Of a DNA stretch of 64,000 nt, positions 1-8,649 are shown one piece after another; position 1 is the first letter of the stretch; the number at the start of each line of letters is the position of its first letter. The translations under genes were made by a program, and so were the position numbers. The notes under the pieces are model-generated. The model was given only the letters and a program-made list of their open reading frames with translations. It did no database searches and was not told the origin of the DNA. Origin of the DNA: Flavobacterium sp. DG2-3 (GTDB lineage: Bacteria > Bacteroidota > Bacteroidia > Flavobacteriales > Flavobacteriaceae); NCBI RefSeq assembly GCF_030730925.1, contig NZ_JAVAMB010000009.1, positions 62,001 to 126,000 on the forward strand, read 5' to 3'.

Positions 1-290
1 AAAGTTTGAATCCATTTTGAATCAAAATTCTCATAACATTTTTGAAAAAATGTTTTTGCAATCACATTTGTCCCACCATAAGAGCCTTGAATATAAAACT
101 GCTCATGATTACCTTTTAAAACTTTACAATTTAAATCCTGTAATAACTCTATACATTCATTTGACCACGGCCCATAATTAACAACATCTCCATGGCAAAT
201 AAACAAATCAGTCTCCATCTTTTCAATTTTGAAAAATTTTTCTAATGCAACAAGATTTCCATGAACATCTCCAAAAATTGTGACAATCAT
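1..290 (-). CDS. Metallophosphoesterase (calcineurin-like), 3' part cut off by window edge
   Basis: Only the first 96 codons lie in the window. The start is the ATG at 290, which overlaps the stop of the upstream gene as ATGA. Visible metallophosphoesterase motifs are GDVHGN (D8, H10), GDVVNYG (D35) and GNHE (N61, H62), which together form the front half of a two-metal active site. This fold hydrolyses phosphomonoesters or phosphodiesters; the substrate cannot be read from sequence. The translational coupling to an SDR, and beyond it an ATP-grasp gene, places it at the tail of the polysaccharide locus. It might act on a sugar phosphate or a nucleotide, but this is inference. Confidence 0.85.
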   Translation of the reverse strand, partial: MIVTIFGDVHGNLVALEKFFKIEKMETDLFICHGDVVNYGPWSNECIELLQDLNCKVLKGNHEQFYIQGSYGGTNVIAKTFFQKCYENFDSKWIQT

Positions 291-1171
291 GATATCATTT
301 TTTTTATTCCCTCCTCCAGACTAGAGAAAGTATTTATATCAATAATTTTTTTTAAGTTTTCAATACAGATAACTGCTCTATCTTCTAGAAAATTTTGGTC
401 TTCAGTATTTAAAATCTTTATTGATTGATCTTTAAAATTTTTCTTTATAATTTCAGCTAATTGCAATATTGACGTTTCAGTACCAGTAGCACCATTAATA
501 ACTCCATCAAAATTATTTTCAATTAATGCTGCAATAATTCTAGCGGCATCTTCAACATATAAAAAATCAGCATTAACTTTTGAAGCATTGGTTAATTGTA
601 TATTATTTGTTTTTTTTATCTGATCAATTATATTCGTAATTATACCAGAAGAAATCATGTTTTTCCCATATAATGCTGAAAATCTTACATGAGAAACAAT
701 AATATCATTAAAGTTCGCGAAAGTATCAAATAATAATTCTTGCCCTAATTTTGAAAAACTATACAAAACGTGCCTGCCTGTTGGATAAGTATTGACGTTT
801 TCGTTAAGTTCAATTGGCCAAGGTTTTTTAACTACTGCTAGTGTTGAACAATTAATTATTTTTCTAATTGTATTTTGTCCTTCAATCCATTTACAAATAT
901 TTTGCGTTCCTAGAATATTTGTCTTATATATTCTATCCAAAAAATCATTATCTAAATAATCTCCTCCTGGCAAAACTGTCGCACAGTTTATAACAACATC
1001 AAAAAAATTCAAAGGCAAATTCTCAAAATCTTTAGAATTACTAATGTCAACTTTAAAAGCTGCATCATCCTTTGAGCGTGAAACTGTATAAGTACTATGA
1101 TTAGCAGTCTTTAATAATTGGTTTAATTCTTTTCCCAAAAAACCATTACTTCCAAATATGAGTACGTTCAT
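287..1171 (-). CDS. NAD-dependent epimerase/dehydratase (extended SDR)
   Basis: This 294-residue protein starts with a Rossmann fingerprint, GSNGFLG (residues 7-13). It has a Ser/Thr pair near 109-110 and a YxxxK pair (Y137, K141), so the SDR catalytic set is intact. The family converts nucleotide-sugar or other polyol substrates by epimerisation, dehydration or 4-keto reduction. The exact reaction is not recognisable here. It lies 6 bp after an ATP-grasp gene and overlaps the metallophosphoesterase by 4 bp, so the three probably form one translationally linked unit. It could be a 4-ketoreductase for a deoxysugar pathway left open elsewhere in the locus (gmd or rfbB product). Confidence 0.85.
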   Translation of the reverse strand: MNVLIFGSNGFLGKELNQLLKTANHSTYTVSRSKDDAAFKVDISNSKDFENLPLNFFDVVINCATVLPGGDYLDNDFLDRIYKTNILGTQNICKWIEGQNTIRKIINCSTLAVVKKPWPIELNENVNTYPTGRHVLYSFSKLGQELLFDTFANFNDIIVSHVRFSALYGKNMISSGIITNIIDQIKKTNNIQLTNASKVNADFLYVEDAARIIAALIENNFDGVINGATGTETSILQLAEIIKKNFKDQSIKILNTEDQNFLEDRAVICIENLKKIIDINTFSSLEEGIKKMIS

Positions 1172-1177
1172 TTTTAC

Positions 1178-2221
1178 TTAAGATAGTTTAAAATTGTAAA
1201 ATGTAGAACTAGGATTTTTTAGTTCTTTATCATTATATAATTGATCTAACTCATTTTGTTCTACATATATGTCTGACCAAGTTCTTAAAACAATTCCATT
1301 TTTTAAAGTTGGCTTATCAATTTCTTCATTAAAAAGATAGTGTTTAAGAACAGCCTCAACCTCATTAAATCCAAAAAAATGTCGCAATGGGGTTGTACCG
1401 CTGAATCTTCCATTTATTTCAAAAATAACAGGCTCATCATTAAATATACGAAATTGAAAATTTACTGGACCAGAAGGATTCAATCTTTCAGCAATTTTCA
1501 TAATCATTTCATCATACTTAGAAGTACTTTCATCTCTGTAAGCTCTGTAAGTATTTCCATCTCGCAAATCTCGTCTTAATGTTACTATTGCTTTACATTC
1601 ACCATTAATTACAACACAGCCAGAAGTATATTCCCCCTCATTTTCTGAAAGATACTGTTGTACAACCAAGTTACTATTTGGGCTATAAATTTCCATTAGC
1701 TCATCATTATTTTCTATTTTTTTTATTCCTAATGAACGAGCACCGTCAAAGGGTTTAGCAAATAATGGATAGCCTAATTTTCTTTCTATGTCTAGAAGGT
1801 TTTGTTTATCATTTGCCATTACAGAAAATGGAAATGGAAAATTATTTTTCTCCAAAAATTCAGAAGTCAAAAATTTATCATTAGCAATATTAACAACATT
1901 TTCATCACTTACTATTACCACACAATTAAATTCGTTCAAAAACAAATCTTTGTTTTTTGCAAAAACTGGTAATTCAACATCTGTGCCAACTAAAATTGCA
2001 TCTATTTGATGCTTTTTAACAACATCTTTAATCTTTTCTATATAGTCTTCTTCAAAAACTTTTGGTATTGTTATGGCATAATCCCCTAACCAATGTCCAG
2101 TAGATCGTGGATCTGGATCAGCTGTATATATTTTTTTATCGAAGTTTGACACTTGCAGTAATCTTAGTATTCCTTGTCCTAACAAAGCTCCTGCTCCAGT
2201 CACTAAAATATTTTTAGCCAT
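1178..2221 (-). CDS. ATP-grasp protein (carbamoyl-phosphate-synthase-like ligase)
   Basis: This is a 347-residue protein. The N-terminal pre-ATP-grasp Rossmann segment reads LVTGAGALLGQG. The central ATP-grasp core has the lysine-bearing stretch LFAKPFDGARSLG and a VVQQYL hinge, and the metal-binding segment FEINGRFSG lies near residue 268. ATP-grasp enzymes join a carboxylate to an amine or thiol through an acyl phosphate. In a sugar locus such an enzyme could amidate a uronic acid or attach an amino acid, but no substrate is visible. Its neighbours are the initiating sugar transferase upstream and an SDR plus phosphoesterase downstream. Confidence 0.8.
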   Translation of the reverse strand: MAKNILVTGAGALLGQGILRLLQVSNFDKKIYTADPDPRSTGHWLGDYAITIPKVFEEDYIEKIKDVVKKHQIDAILVGTDVELPVFAKNKDLFLNEFNCVVIVSDENVVNIANDKFLTSEFLEKNNFPFPFSVMANDKQNLLDIERKLGYPLFAKPFDGARSLGIKKIENNDELMEIYSPNSNLVVQQYLSENEGEYTSGCVVINGECKAIVTLRRDLRDGNTYRAYRDESTSKYDEMIMKIAERLNPSGPVNFQFRIFNDEPVIFEINGRFSGTTPLRHFFGFNEVEAVLKHYLFNEEIDKPTLKNGIVLRTWSDIYVEQNELDQLYNDKELKNPSSTFYNFKLS

Positions 2222-2235
2222 ATTTATTTTGTCTT

Positions 2236-2856
2236 TTATTTATCTTTTATTTTATCTTTTTGATCAAATCTAGGCATAGTTACATGTTTTTCTGCAGAGA
2301 CTTCACTAATTTTAAATATCTTCCTTATTGTTTTGATTATTATTTTTAAATCTAACCACAAGCTAATATTATTAACATACCAAACATCATATTTAAATTT
2401 CTCTTCCCAGCTTATAGCATTTCTTCCATTGACTTGCGCCCATCCAGTAATTCCTGGTTTTATTCTGTGGCGTTGTTTTTGAAAATCATCATAATATGGT
2501 AAGTAATCAGGCAACAAAGGTCTTGGCCCAATTAGACTCATATCACCTTTCAAAACATTTATCAACTGTGGTATTTCATCCAATGAAGTTTTACGTACAA
2601 TAGCACCAATTTTAGTTAATCTTTTTTCGTCATCCAAAAAATGTCCTTCGGAATCTTTTTTGTCATTCATGGTTTTAAATTTGATTATCTCAAATATCTT
2701 TTCATCTTTACCAGGTCTTCTTTGAACAAAAAAAGGATTGCCATTATTTGCAAAAGCCAGAAGTATTAATAAAATGAAAAACAAAGGCAAGGTCAATATT
2801 AAAACCAATAATGAAATTAAAAAATCAATCAGTCTTTTAAAAATTATATTATACAT
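2236..2856 (-). CDS. PglC-type initiating phosphoglycosyltransferase
   Basis: This 206-residue protein has one hydrophobic N-terminal segment (about residues 10-35, the re-entrant helix of monotopic enzymes). The QRRPGK and KFKTM motifs follow, then an Asp-Glu dyad at D93-E94 within TSLDEIPQ, GDMSLIGPRP, and PGITGWAQVNGR. The family transfers a sugar-1-phosphate from a UDP-sugar to undecaprenyl phosphate at the inner membrane, starting each repeat unit. The size is that of minimal PglC/EpsL-like enzymes, without the N-terminal WbaP extension. The start overlaps the end of the WbuB-like glycosyltransferase by 8 bp. The donor is probably a UDP-HexNAc or 6-deoxy-HexNAc sugar, but sequence does not decide. 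Confidence 0.92.
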   Translation of the reverse strand: MYNIIFKRLIDFLISLLVLILTLPLFFILLILLAFANNGNPFFVQRRPGKDEKIFEIIKFKTMNDKKDSEGHFLDDEKRLTKIGAIVRKTSLDEIPQLINVLKGDMSLIGPRPLLPDYLPYYDDFQKQRHRIKPGITGWAQVNGRNAISWEEKFKYDVWYVNNISLWLDLKIIIKTIRKIFKISEVSAEKHVTMPRFDQKDKIKDK

Positions 2857-4054
2857 TTATTTTTTTAATTATTATATCATACGACCTTTCAACTTTATAT
2901 TCTTTCTGCAATAAATTCCAAGCATTCTCTTTCATGAGATCATATTTATGCTTATTCAATATCATTTTATCTACAGCATCATTCATATCTTTTAAATTTC
3001 CTGAAATTACTGCAAAACCGCATTCGTTCTTTTCTATAACAGTTCCAATATCAGTATTAGCATCTGTTGCTGCAATAATCGGAATTTTCATTTCTAAATA
3101 AGATAATAATCTTGAAGGAAAATTAGGTATTGTAAAATCTTTATGTAAAAAAATCATTCCCACATCACAAGTATTCAACAAGTTATCATATTCGTTTTTT
3201 GGCAGACCATTTAACAAAAGAGCATTATTTGGCTGTTCTCTTTTAAACCATTGATTTATCCTATTATACTCTGTACCCGATCCCACAATTAAAAAAAAGG
3301 CATTTTTATTACAATTATATTTAATTGTTTCTAAAAGAAAATCTATTCCTTGTGGTTTTCCGAGATTACCACCATAAACAAAAATTTTTTTATCCAGAGG
3401 CAGATTATACTTTTTTTTGATTATTATTTTATCTTCTTCACTTTGTAAGATGACTATAGGTTGAATTGAATTTGGATTTACTTCTACTTTTTTCTGATTA
3501 ATACTTGGATTATGTTCTAAAATGTAATTCATATTAGCCTCTGACATACATCCAATCGTATCAGACAAATTATAAAGTCTTTTTTCTTTTCTTAGAAACA
3601 TTCGATGTAAGATTCCATTTTTCTTTAGCATTTTCATATCTATCGCATTTTGAGGAAAAATGTCTTTTAGTAATAAATACGAATAAGCTTTATCTCGTGT
3701 TTTTATAAAACTAATAACTTTAGAAAAAGTAATTGGCGGAGTTGAATAAATTATTAAATCAAATTTGACATTACAAAAATGCTTCTTAATAGCAGAAAGA
3801 AACTGATTTTCAATTGCTAAAGTCCCAACTCCTTTCTCAATTATATTTGTTTTTTGGAGATTAAAAGTTTTAACATTTAAAATTCTTCCCTCTTCTTCTA
3901 TCTTAAGGAATGTTTTTGTTTTTTCTCTTCTTTCAATAGGACAAACAGCAAAAACTTCATGGCCTTTGTTGAAAAACTGACGAAGAAGATCGTTATAAAT
4001 TCCTCTTTCCGTAAAGGAATTTATTTTTACCATTGTTAAAAAAAGCACTTTCAT
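2849..4054 (-). CDS. wbuB: GT4-family glycosyltransferase, WbuB-like (candidate L-FucNAc/FucNAm transferase)
   Basis: I place the start at the ATG at 4054, giving 401 residues beginning MKVLFLTMV. The 8-codon longer version would overlap the upstream gene, and GGAGAG lies just ahead of this ATG. The GT-B fold is indicated by FVYGGNLGKPQG at the start of the C-terminal half and by a late donor-binding region (PSRLLSYLE, then ATDANTDIG). WbuB-type transferases sit next to fnlABC in other bacteria and transfer the L-fucosamine derivative. Here it directly follows the 2-epimerase that makes UDP-L-FucNAc. The specificity is inferred from context. Confidence 0.8.
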   Translation of the reverse strand: MKVLFLTMVKINSFTERGIYNDLLRQFFNKGHEVFAVCPIERREKTKTFLKIEEEGRILNVKTFNLQKTNIIEKGVGTLAIENQFLSAIKKHFCNVKFDLIIYSTPPITFSKVISFIKTRDKAYSYLLLKDIFPQNAIDMKMLKKNGILHRMFLRKEKRLYNLSDTIGCMSEANMNYILEHNPSINQKKVEVNPNSIQPIVILQSEEDKIIIKKKYNLPLDKKIFVYGGNLGKPQGIDFLLETIKYNCNKNAFFLIVGSGTEYNRINQWFKREQPNNALLLNGLPKNEYDNLLNTCDVGMIFLHKDFTIPNFPSRLLSYLEMKIPIIAATDANTDIGTVIEKNECGFAVISGNLKDMNDAVDKMILNKHKYDLMKENAWNLLQKEYKVERSYDIIIKKINV

Positions 4055-4055
4055 T

Positions 4056-5192
4056 TTATAATTCTCTCCAAACCACACGTTTCACATAATCTGTATAACT
4101 CAAAATTATACGAACCATTTTTTCTGAAACATTTGGCATAGAATAATCAGCAACTGGTCTAAAGTTTCTTTCCGTTCCTGTTTTTTGATATTGAAGTTGC
4201 ACTAACCCTTGCAGAATTCTCTCTGGATTTAGACCAACCATCATTACAGAAGTCTCTTCCATCGCTTCTGGTCTCTCATGTGCATCTCTAATATTAAGAG
4301 CCCTGAAGTTCAGCACTGAGGACTCTTCTGAAATTGTTCCAGAATCTGACAAAACAGCAAAAGATTTCATTTGCAGAGCATTGTAATCATTAAAGCCAAG
4401 TGGTTTTAAGAATTGAACATTTTTATGCATTTGAATATTTTTCTTCTCAATCATATTGCGTGTACGAGGATGTGTACTTACAATAATTGGATAATCATAT
4501 TTTTCAGCAATAAGATTTAAGCTTTCCATTAATCCATGGAAGTTTGTATCGCTATTAATATTTTCTTCTCTATGTGATGATACTACAAAAAACTTACCTT
4601 CTTCCAACCCTAATCTTTCTAAAACATCAGAAGATTCAATAGATGGCAAATAGTGATTTAAAACCTCAAACATAGGAGAACCAGTTTTGATGATTCTATC
4701 TGCTGGCAAACCTTCTCTTAGTAAATATTCTCTCGCAATATCACTATAAGTTAAATTAACGTCTGATGTATGATCTACAATTTTTCTATTGGTTTCTTCG
4801 GGAACCCGCTGATCAAAACAACGATTTCCTGCTTCCATATGAAAAATTGGAATGTGTCGTTTTTTTGCCGGTATTGCACATAAACAACTATTAGTATCTC
4901 CCAAAACTAAAAATGCATCTGGTTTTTCGGATTCTAATAAAGGATCAATTTTTATTAAAATTTGTCCAACAGTTTCTGTTGCCGTTGCTCCAGCTGCATT
5001 TAAGAAAAAATCAGGCTTACGGATTTTTAAATCATCAAAAAAAATCTGATTTAATTCATAATCATAATTTTGTCCTGTATGTACAATAATATGTTCAATT
5101 GCATCGGAATTATCTAAAGCTGTCATTACCCTAGAAAGGCGTATAATTTCTGGTCTTGTTCCAACCACAGTCATCACTTTTAATTTTTTCAT
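4056..5192 (-). CDS. fnlC: UDP-L-FucNAc-forming 2-epimerase (FnlC/WbjD/CapG), non-hydrolysing
   Basis: This 378-residue WecB-fold enzyme carries GTRPE (11-15), HTGQNYD, GDTNS (D99), HMEAGNRCFDQR (from 118), PEETNR, SHREEN and DSGTISEES. The HMEAGNRCFD and PEETNR segments are typical of the FnlC/CapG branch. The known reaction is C2 epimerisation of UDP-2-acetamido-2,6-dideoxy-L-talose to UDP-L-FucNAc, the last step of that pathway. The first steps are encoded by fnlA (8650-9684) and fnlB (7098-8216) upstream. It is distinct from the hydrolysing GTRAEYG-type 2-epimerase at 24148-25302. A housekeeping UDP-GlcNAc/ManNAc epimerase role is less likely given the neighbours. Confidence 0.9.
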   Translation of the reverse strand: MKKLKVMTVVGTRPEIIRLSRVMTALDNSDAIEHIIVHTGQNYDYELNQIFFDDLKIRKPDFFLNAAGATATETVGQILIKIDPLLESEKPDAFLVLGDTNSCLCAIPAKKRHIPIFHMEAGNRCFDQRVPEETNRKIVDHTSDVNLTYSDIAREYLLREGLPADRIIKTGSPMFEVLNHYLPSIESSDVLERLGLEEGKFFVVSSHREENINSDTNFHGLMESLNLIAEKYDYPIIVSTHPRTRNMIEKKNIQMHKNVQFLKPLGFNDYNALQMKSFAVLSDSGTISEESSVLNFRALNIRDAHERPEAMEETSVMMVGLNPERILQGLVQLQYQKTGTERNFRPVADYSMPNVSEKMVRIILSYTDYVKRVVWREL

Positions 5193-5234
5193 ATTTCTCT
5201 ACAATTCGTAATAATAATTTATGCTTAACTCCAA

Positions 5235-7052
5235 CTATTTTAATTGTAAAATACTTGAAAGTCTTTCTTCCAATAAAGATGAATAAAATGATGCTCCAAA
5301 CTTTGTTAAGTGATAAGTATCTTGGCTTATGAATTTACAATCGGGAGTAAATACTAAAACTCTATCCTGAGAATCGGAAACAGGTTTAATTAGATCAATA
5401 TATCTTAAACCCCATTCTTTTTTCATTGTTTTATTATATGCCAAAATATTTTTCTTCATAACTGTTCTATAATTTTTACAATCATCTATTCTATTTGTTT
5501 TATTATAAAAAATACCATTACTATTACCAAAATCTTTAATTCCAACAATCCAAACCTTTTCTATGTTTATATTATAATCTAGTTTTAATTTTTGCATCAA
5601 TTCTTTTGTAAAAAGAAAATCATTTGCAATGAATATAAAATCACATTTTTGAAATCTATTAACTATTTCCTCTTTACTCAGTTTTTTATTGCAATCATAA
5701 TAACTTAACTCAATCTTACTTTTAAAAGAAGATTCTAAAAGAATATTAGCAAAATCCCTCGCAAAACTGTTACCCAAAACAAGAATTTTAGTTTTGTTAA
5801 TCTCAACAAATGACTTATCTAAGTTTCTAATATGCTCATTATATTCTATGTGAATATTATTGTTACTGTCAAAAAAATTTAATTTATCAAGATGAGCAGA
5901 TTTTTTTATATTCAATTCTGGAACATCTTTGATTATTCCTCCTATTGTATATATATATAAAGCTGACACACTCGTAAGAACAAAGAAAACGCCTATAATA
6001 ATTAATAATTGGCTTGTTTTAATTTTTTTTCTATTCCTGAATGGTTGCTCGATCAGATAGTAACTTAAAATTGATAAAATAATAACTATAAAAATCAAAA
6101 TTACAGTCCATAGAATATTTATTTCTTCTAAAAAAGTATAACGAGCGAAAGCAAAAATAATTTGATGCCACATATACAAACTAAAGCTAATTTTTCCAGC
6201 TCCCAGCAAAAATTTATTGCACAAGACATTTTTGTAGAAGGTATCACTTTGAAAGTGGTTTTCTCCTAAAACAAGAATCCCTGCTGAAAGAATTGTGACC
6301 AATAGTATTTTAATGTCATTATTACCCGTATTTCTAAGTAATAAAATTAACACGACAGCGAATAGCATTATATATAAAAGAAATTTACTTTTTTCTAATA
6401 ACCTATTTGTTTTATGTTTCAGATTTTCAAAATATATTGCGCATATACCTCCAAAAGAGAGTTCGAAGAATCTATATTGAAGTAAGTAGAACTTTGCAGC
6501 GTAATTGTTGGAAATAAAAAAAAGGAACAACGAAATAATTGTCATAAACACTAAAACAGGAAGAATAAACTTTCTTTTATTATTTTTAAAAATGAAGAAT
6601 AAAATGGGATAAAAAAAATAAAACTGTTCCTCTATTCCTAAACTCCATGTATGCATTAAAGGCTTATAGTCATTTTTAACAGCCCAATAGTCACTTGAAG
6701 TAATATACATTAATATATTATTTGCTGAGAAATTCGATGCAAAAATTGACTGCGCTAAATTTTCTAAATCATCAGGTAACATAAAACAAATCCCCAATAC
6801 AAAAGCAATCAAAGAAGTAAATAGAACCAGTGGTATTATACGTCTAATTCTTCTTTCGTAAAACTTTAAAATTGAAAAAGAATTTTCTTTCACTTCTTTA
6901 AATACTATACCTGTTATCAAGTAGCCACTAATCACAAAAAAAACATCAACTCCTAAATAGCCATTTGGCAAATAGCCCAAGTGAAATAAAATAACTGATA
7001 TAACTGCTAACCCCCTTATACCATCAATATCAATACGATATATTTTATGCAT
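5235..7052 (-). CDS. Polysaccharide O-acyltransferase, AT3 membrane domain fused to SGNH domain
   Basis: The protein has 605 residues. Residues 1 to about 370 form a multi-spanning acyltransferase-3 domain with the conserved His near the N-terminus (H24 in VILFH), RRIRRIIP, and HTWSLGIEEQFYFFYP around 134-149. The C-terminal periplasmic part has SGNH hydrolase landmarks: GNS at 427-429 with S429 as nucleophile, and D578-T-Y-H581. OafA/OatA-type fusions of this kind move acetyl groups across the membrane onto surface glycans. The gene sits between fnlB and fnlC, so O-acetylation of the repeat unit is likely; the acceptor sugar is unknown. Confidence 0.9.
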   Translation of the reverse strand: MHKIYRIDIDGIRGLAVISVILFHLGYLPNGYLGVDVFFVISGYLITGIVFKEVKENSFSILKFYERRIRRIIPLVLFTSLIAFVLGICFMLPDDLENLAQSIFASNFSANNILMYITSSDYWAVKNDYKPLMHTWSLGIEEQFYFFYPILFFIFKNNKRKFILPVLVFMTIISLFLFFISNNYAAKFYLLQYRFFELSFGGICAIYFENLKHKTNRLLEKSKFLLYIMLFAVVLILLLRNTGNNDIKILLVTILSAGILVLGENHFQSDTFYKNVLCNKFLLGAGKISFSLYMWHQIIFAFARYTFLEEINILWTVILIFIVIILSILSYYLIEQPFRNRKKIKTSQLLIIIGVFFVLTSVSALYIYTIGGIIKDVPELNIKKSAHLDKLNFFDSNNNIHIEYNEHIRNLDKSFVEINKTKILVLGNSFARDFANILLESSFKSKIELSYYDCNKKLSKEEIVNRFQKCDFIFIANDFLFTKELMQKLKLDYNINIEKVWIVGIKDFGNSNGIFYNKTNRIDDCKNYRTVMKKNILAYNKTMKKEWGLRYIDLIKPVSDSQDRVLVFTPDCKFISQDTYHLTKFGASFYSSLLEERLSSILQLK

Positions 7053-7097
7053 ATTATTATATATAATTAAAAAATTTTAGTTTAAACTCACTTAAAT

Positions 7098-8216
7098 TTA
7101 TACTTCAATAAAATAAGTATCAGGATCTTTCGGGTCATAAAATTCGTTAATCCAAAAATTAGTATAAAGAACTTCATTGCCAATATTTTTAATATTGTGA
7201 GTGTACCAAATTGGCATATCTACATATGCTGGCTCATTTCCGTCCAAATAAAATTCCAACACCTCATCAGTACCAATTTGACGTAACTGAATTAAGGCTT
7301 GTCCTTTAATTACAGCAAAACGTTCAATTTTCCTTGTATGAAAATGATTTCCTCTGGTAATACCTGGTAGAGTTGTCGAAAATGAAACTTGTCCTCCAAC
7401 TCCCAAACGTATTACTTCTACAAAAGAGCCTCTTGGATCTATATGTTCAACAAATTTTACAGGAAAGTGATTTTTTATATCCATATAACACCGAAATGTA
7501 TTAAACAGATTTAATTCAAATACATTATTTATCGCTGGTATGACACCTTTATCTTGATATTCTGATTTATATTTTTCTAGAAGAGTTAAAATTTGTGAAA
7601 CCTTAGATTCTGATGTACGCTGCACAACAATTTCATGTTTCCCTTTTTTACTTCTAATTTCAGAAATAATTGCATTTACTAATTCGCCAACATAAATCAA
7701 TTTCAGATCACTATCTACATCAATAATTGGTTTTTCGTTATGCGACAATTTATGGCAAAAAGTAGCAATAACAGAATTGTAATTTGGATGACCAAAAGGC
7801 CCAAAAACATTTGGAATTATCATTCCCGTAAATTGTCCTTCTGAATTATCTGACCAATTGATCATTAATTCTCTGCCTTCTTTTTTAGATTTCCCGTAAA
7901 GATTGTTTCTTTCTTCTTGTGTTGATGAAGAAAAAAGCACATGAGATTTACTATTTGTAGCTTTTAGAGATTGAACTAACTTTTGAACCAATCCTAAATT
8001 AGTGTCATAAATTACCTGAGGATTATTATGGCGATTCATCGCGGCCAAATGCACGATGACATCACATTCTGTAACAAATGTGTTTAATTTATTATCATCT
8101 TCAAAATATTCTTTTTCAAACTCAATTCGTGTAAACTCTTCTGGGAAAAGTCCGATTGTATTATATAAATGTTTCCCAATAAAACCTGCTTGACCTGTAA
8201 TACCTACTTTTAACAT
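7098..8216 (-). CDS. fnlB: UDP-L-FucNAc pathway bifunctional reductase/epimerase (FnlB/WbjC/CapF)
   Basis: This 372-residue protein has two domains. Residues 1 to about 245 are a short SDR with GQAGFIG (8-14) and Y107-x3-K111. Residues about 250-372 form a cupin with the metal-binding HFH at 291-293. This SDR-cupin fusion is the signature of CapF/WbjC. The cupin epimerises C3 and the SDR reduces the 4-keto group of the intermediate made by FnlA, giving UDP-2-acetamido-2,6-dideoxy-L-talose. It follows fnlA and a small cupin gene and precedes the O-acyltransferase and fnlC. Confidence 0.92.
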   Translation of the reverse strand: MLKVGITGQAGFIGKHLYNTIGLFPEEFTRIEFEKEYFEDDNKLNTFVTECDVIVHLAAMNRHNNPQVIYDTNLGLVQKLVQSLKATNSKSHVLFSSSTQEERNNLYGKSKKEGRELMINWSDNSEGQFTGMIIPNVFGPFGHPNYNSVIATFCHKLSHNEKPIIDVDSDLKLIYVGELVNAIISEIRSKKGKHEIVVQRTSESKVSQILTLLEKYKSEYQDKGVIPAINNVFELNLFNTFRCYMDIKNHFPVKFVEHIDPRGSFVEVIRLGVGGQVSFSTTLPGITRGNHFHTRKIERFAVIKGQALIQLRQIGTDEVLEFYLDGNEPAYVDMPIWYTHNIKNIGNEVLYTNFWINEFYDPKDPDTYFIEV

Positions 8217-8225
8217 TTTTTGATT

Positions 8226-8642
8226 TTAGATTTTAAAATAATCAATATCATATCGATATTCATCTTTAATTTCACCCAAGAAATAATCAGTCATTACAAG
8301 TAATTTAGAATTTAATTCTAAAGATTGAATACTGCTTACATATCCTTTAGGAACGTGAAGGACGTTTAATTTTTCAGAATCAATAAAAAAGGTGAGATTT
8401 TCTAAATTAACAGATGGTTCTTCCCAATTATCAATTTTAACTAACTGGATTTTAAATTTTCCATTAACGACAGAAAACCATCTTTGTTCTATCTGATGTC
8501 CCTGCCAGCCTCTAATAAATTCAGAGCTCTCGTTTTCTATAATATAAATTCGTTTGATTAATGAAGCATCAAAATCATTATTATATAATAAAGTTCCTCG
8601 TTGATCCGAATGATAATTCCCGGTTATTAATCGTGGTTCCAT
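8226..8642 (-). CDS. Small cupin-fold sugar isomerase-like protein (WxcM/RmlC-like)
   Basis: This 138-residue all-beta protein has a WxcM/RmlC-like pattern: RGTL near residue 16, RGWQGHQIEQRWFSVVNGKFKIQLV in the middle (given here only as family-typical order), and VPKGYVSSIQSL later. Members of this group isomerise or epimerise 4-keto nucleotide sugars. It is tightly placed between fnlA (7 bp upstream) and fnlB (9 bp downstream). It therefore probably works on a product of FnlA or is an accessory of the L-FucNAc branch. It is not the short WbuC protein usually found after wbuB, and the precise reaction is unknown. Confidence 0.7.
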   Translation of the reverse strand: MEPRLITGNYHSDQRGTLLYNNDFDASLIKRIYIIENESSEFIRGWQGHQIEQRWFSVVNGKFKIQLVKIDNWEEPSVNLENLTFFIDSEKLNVLHVPKGYVSSIQSLELNSKLLVMTDYFLGEIKDEYRYDIDYFKI

Positions 8643-8649
8643 TCTTTAT

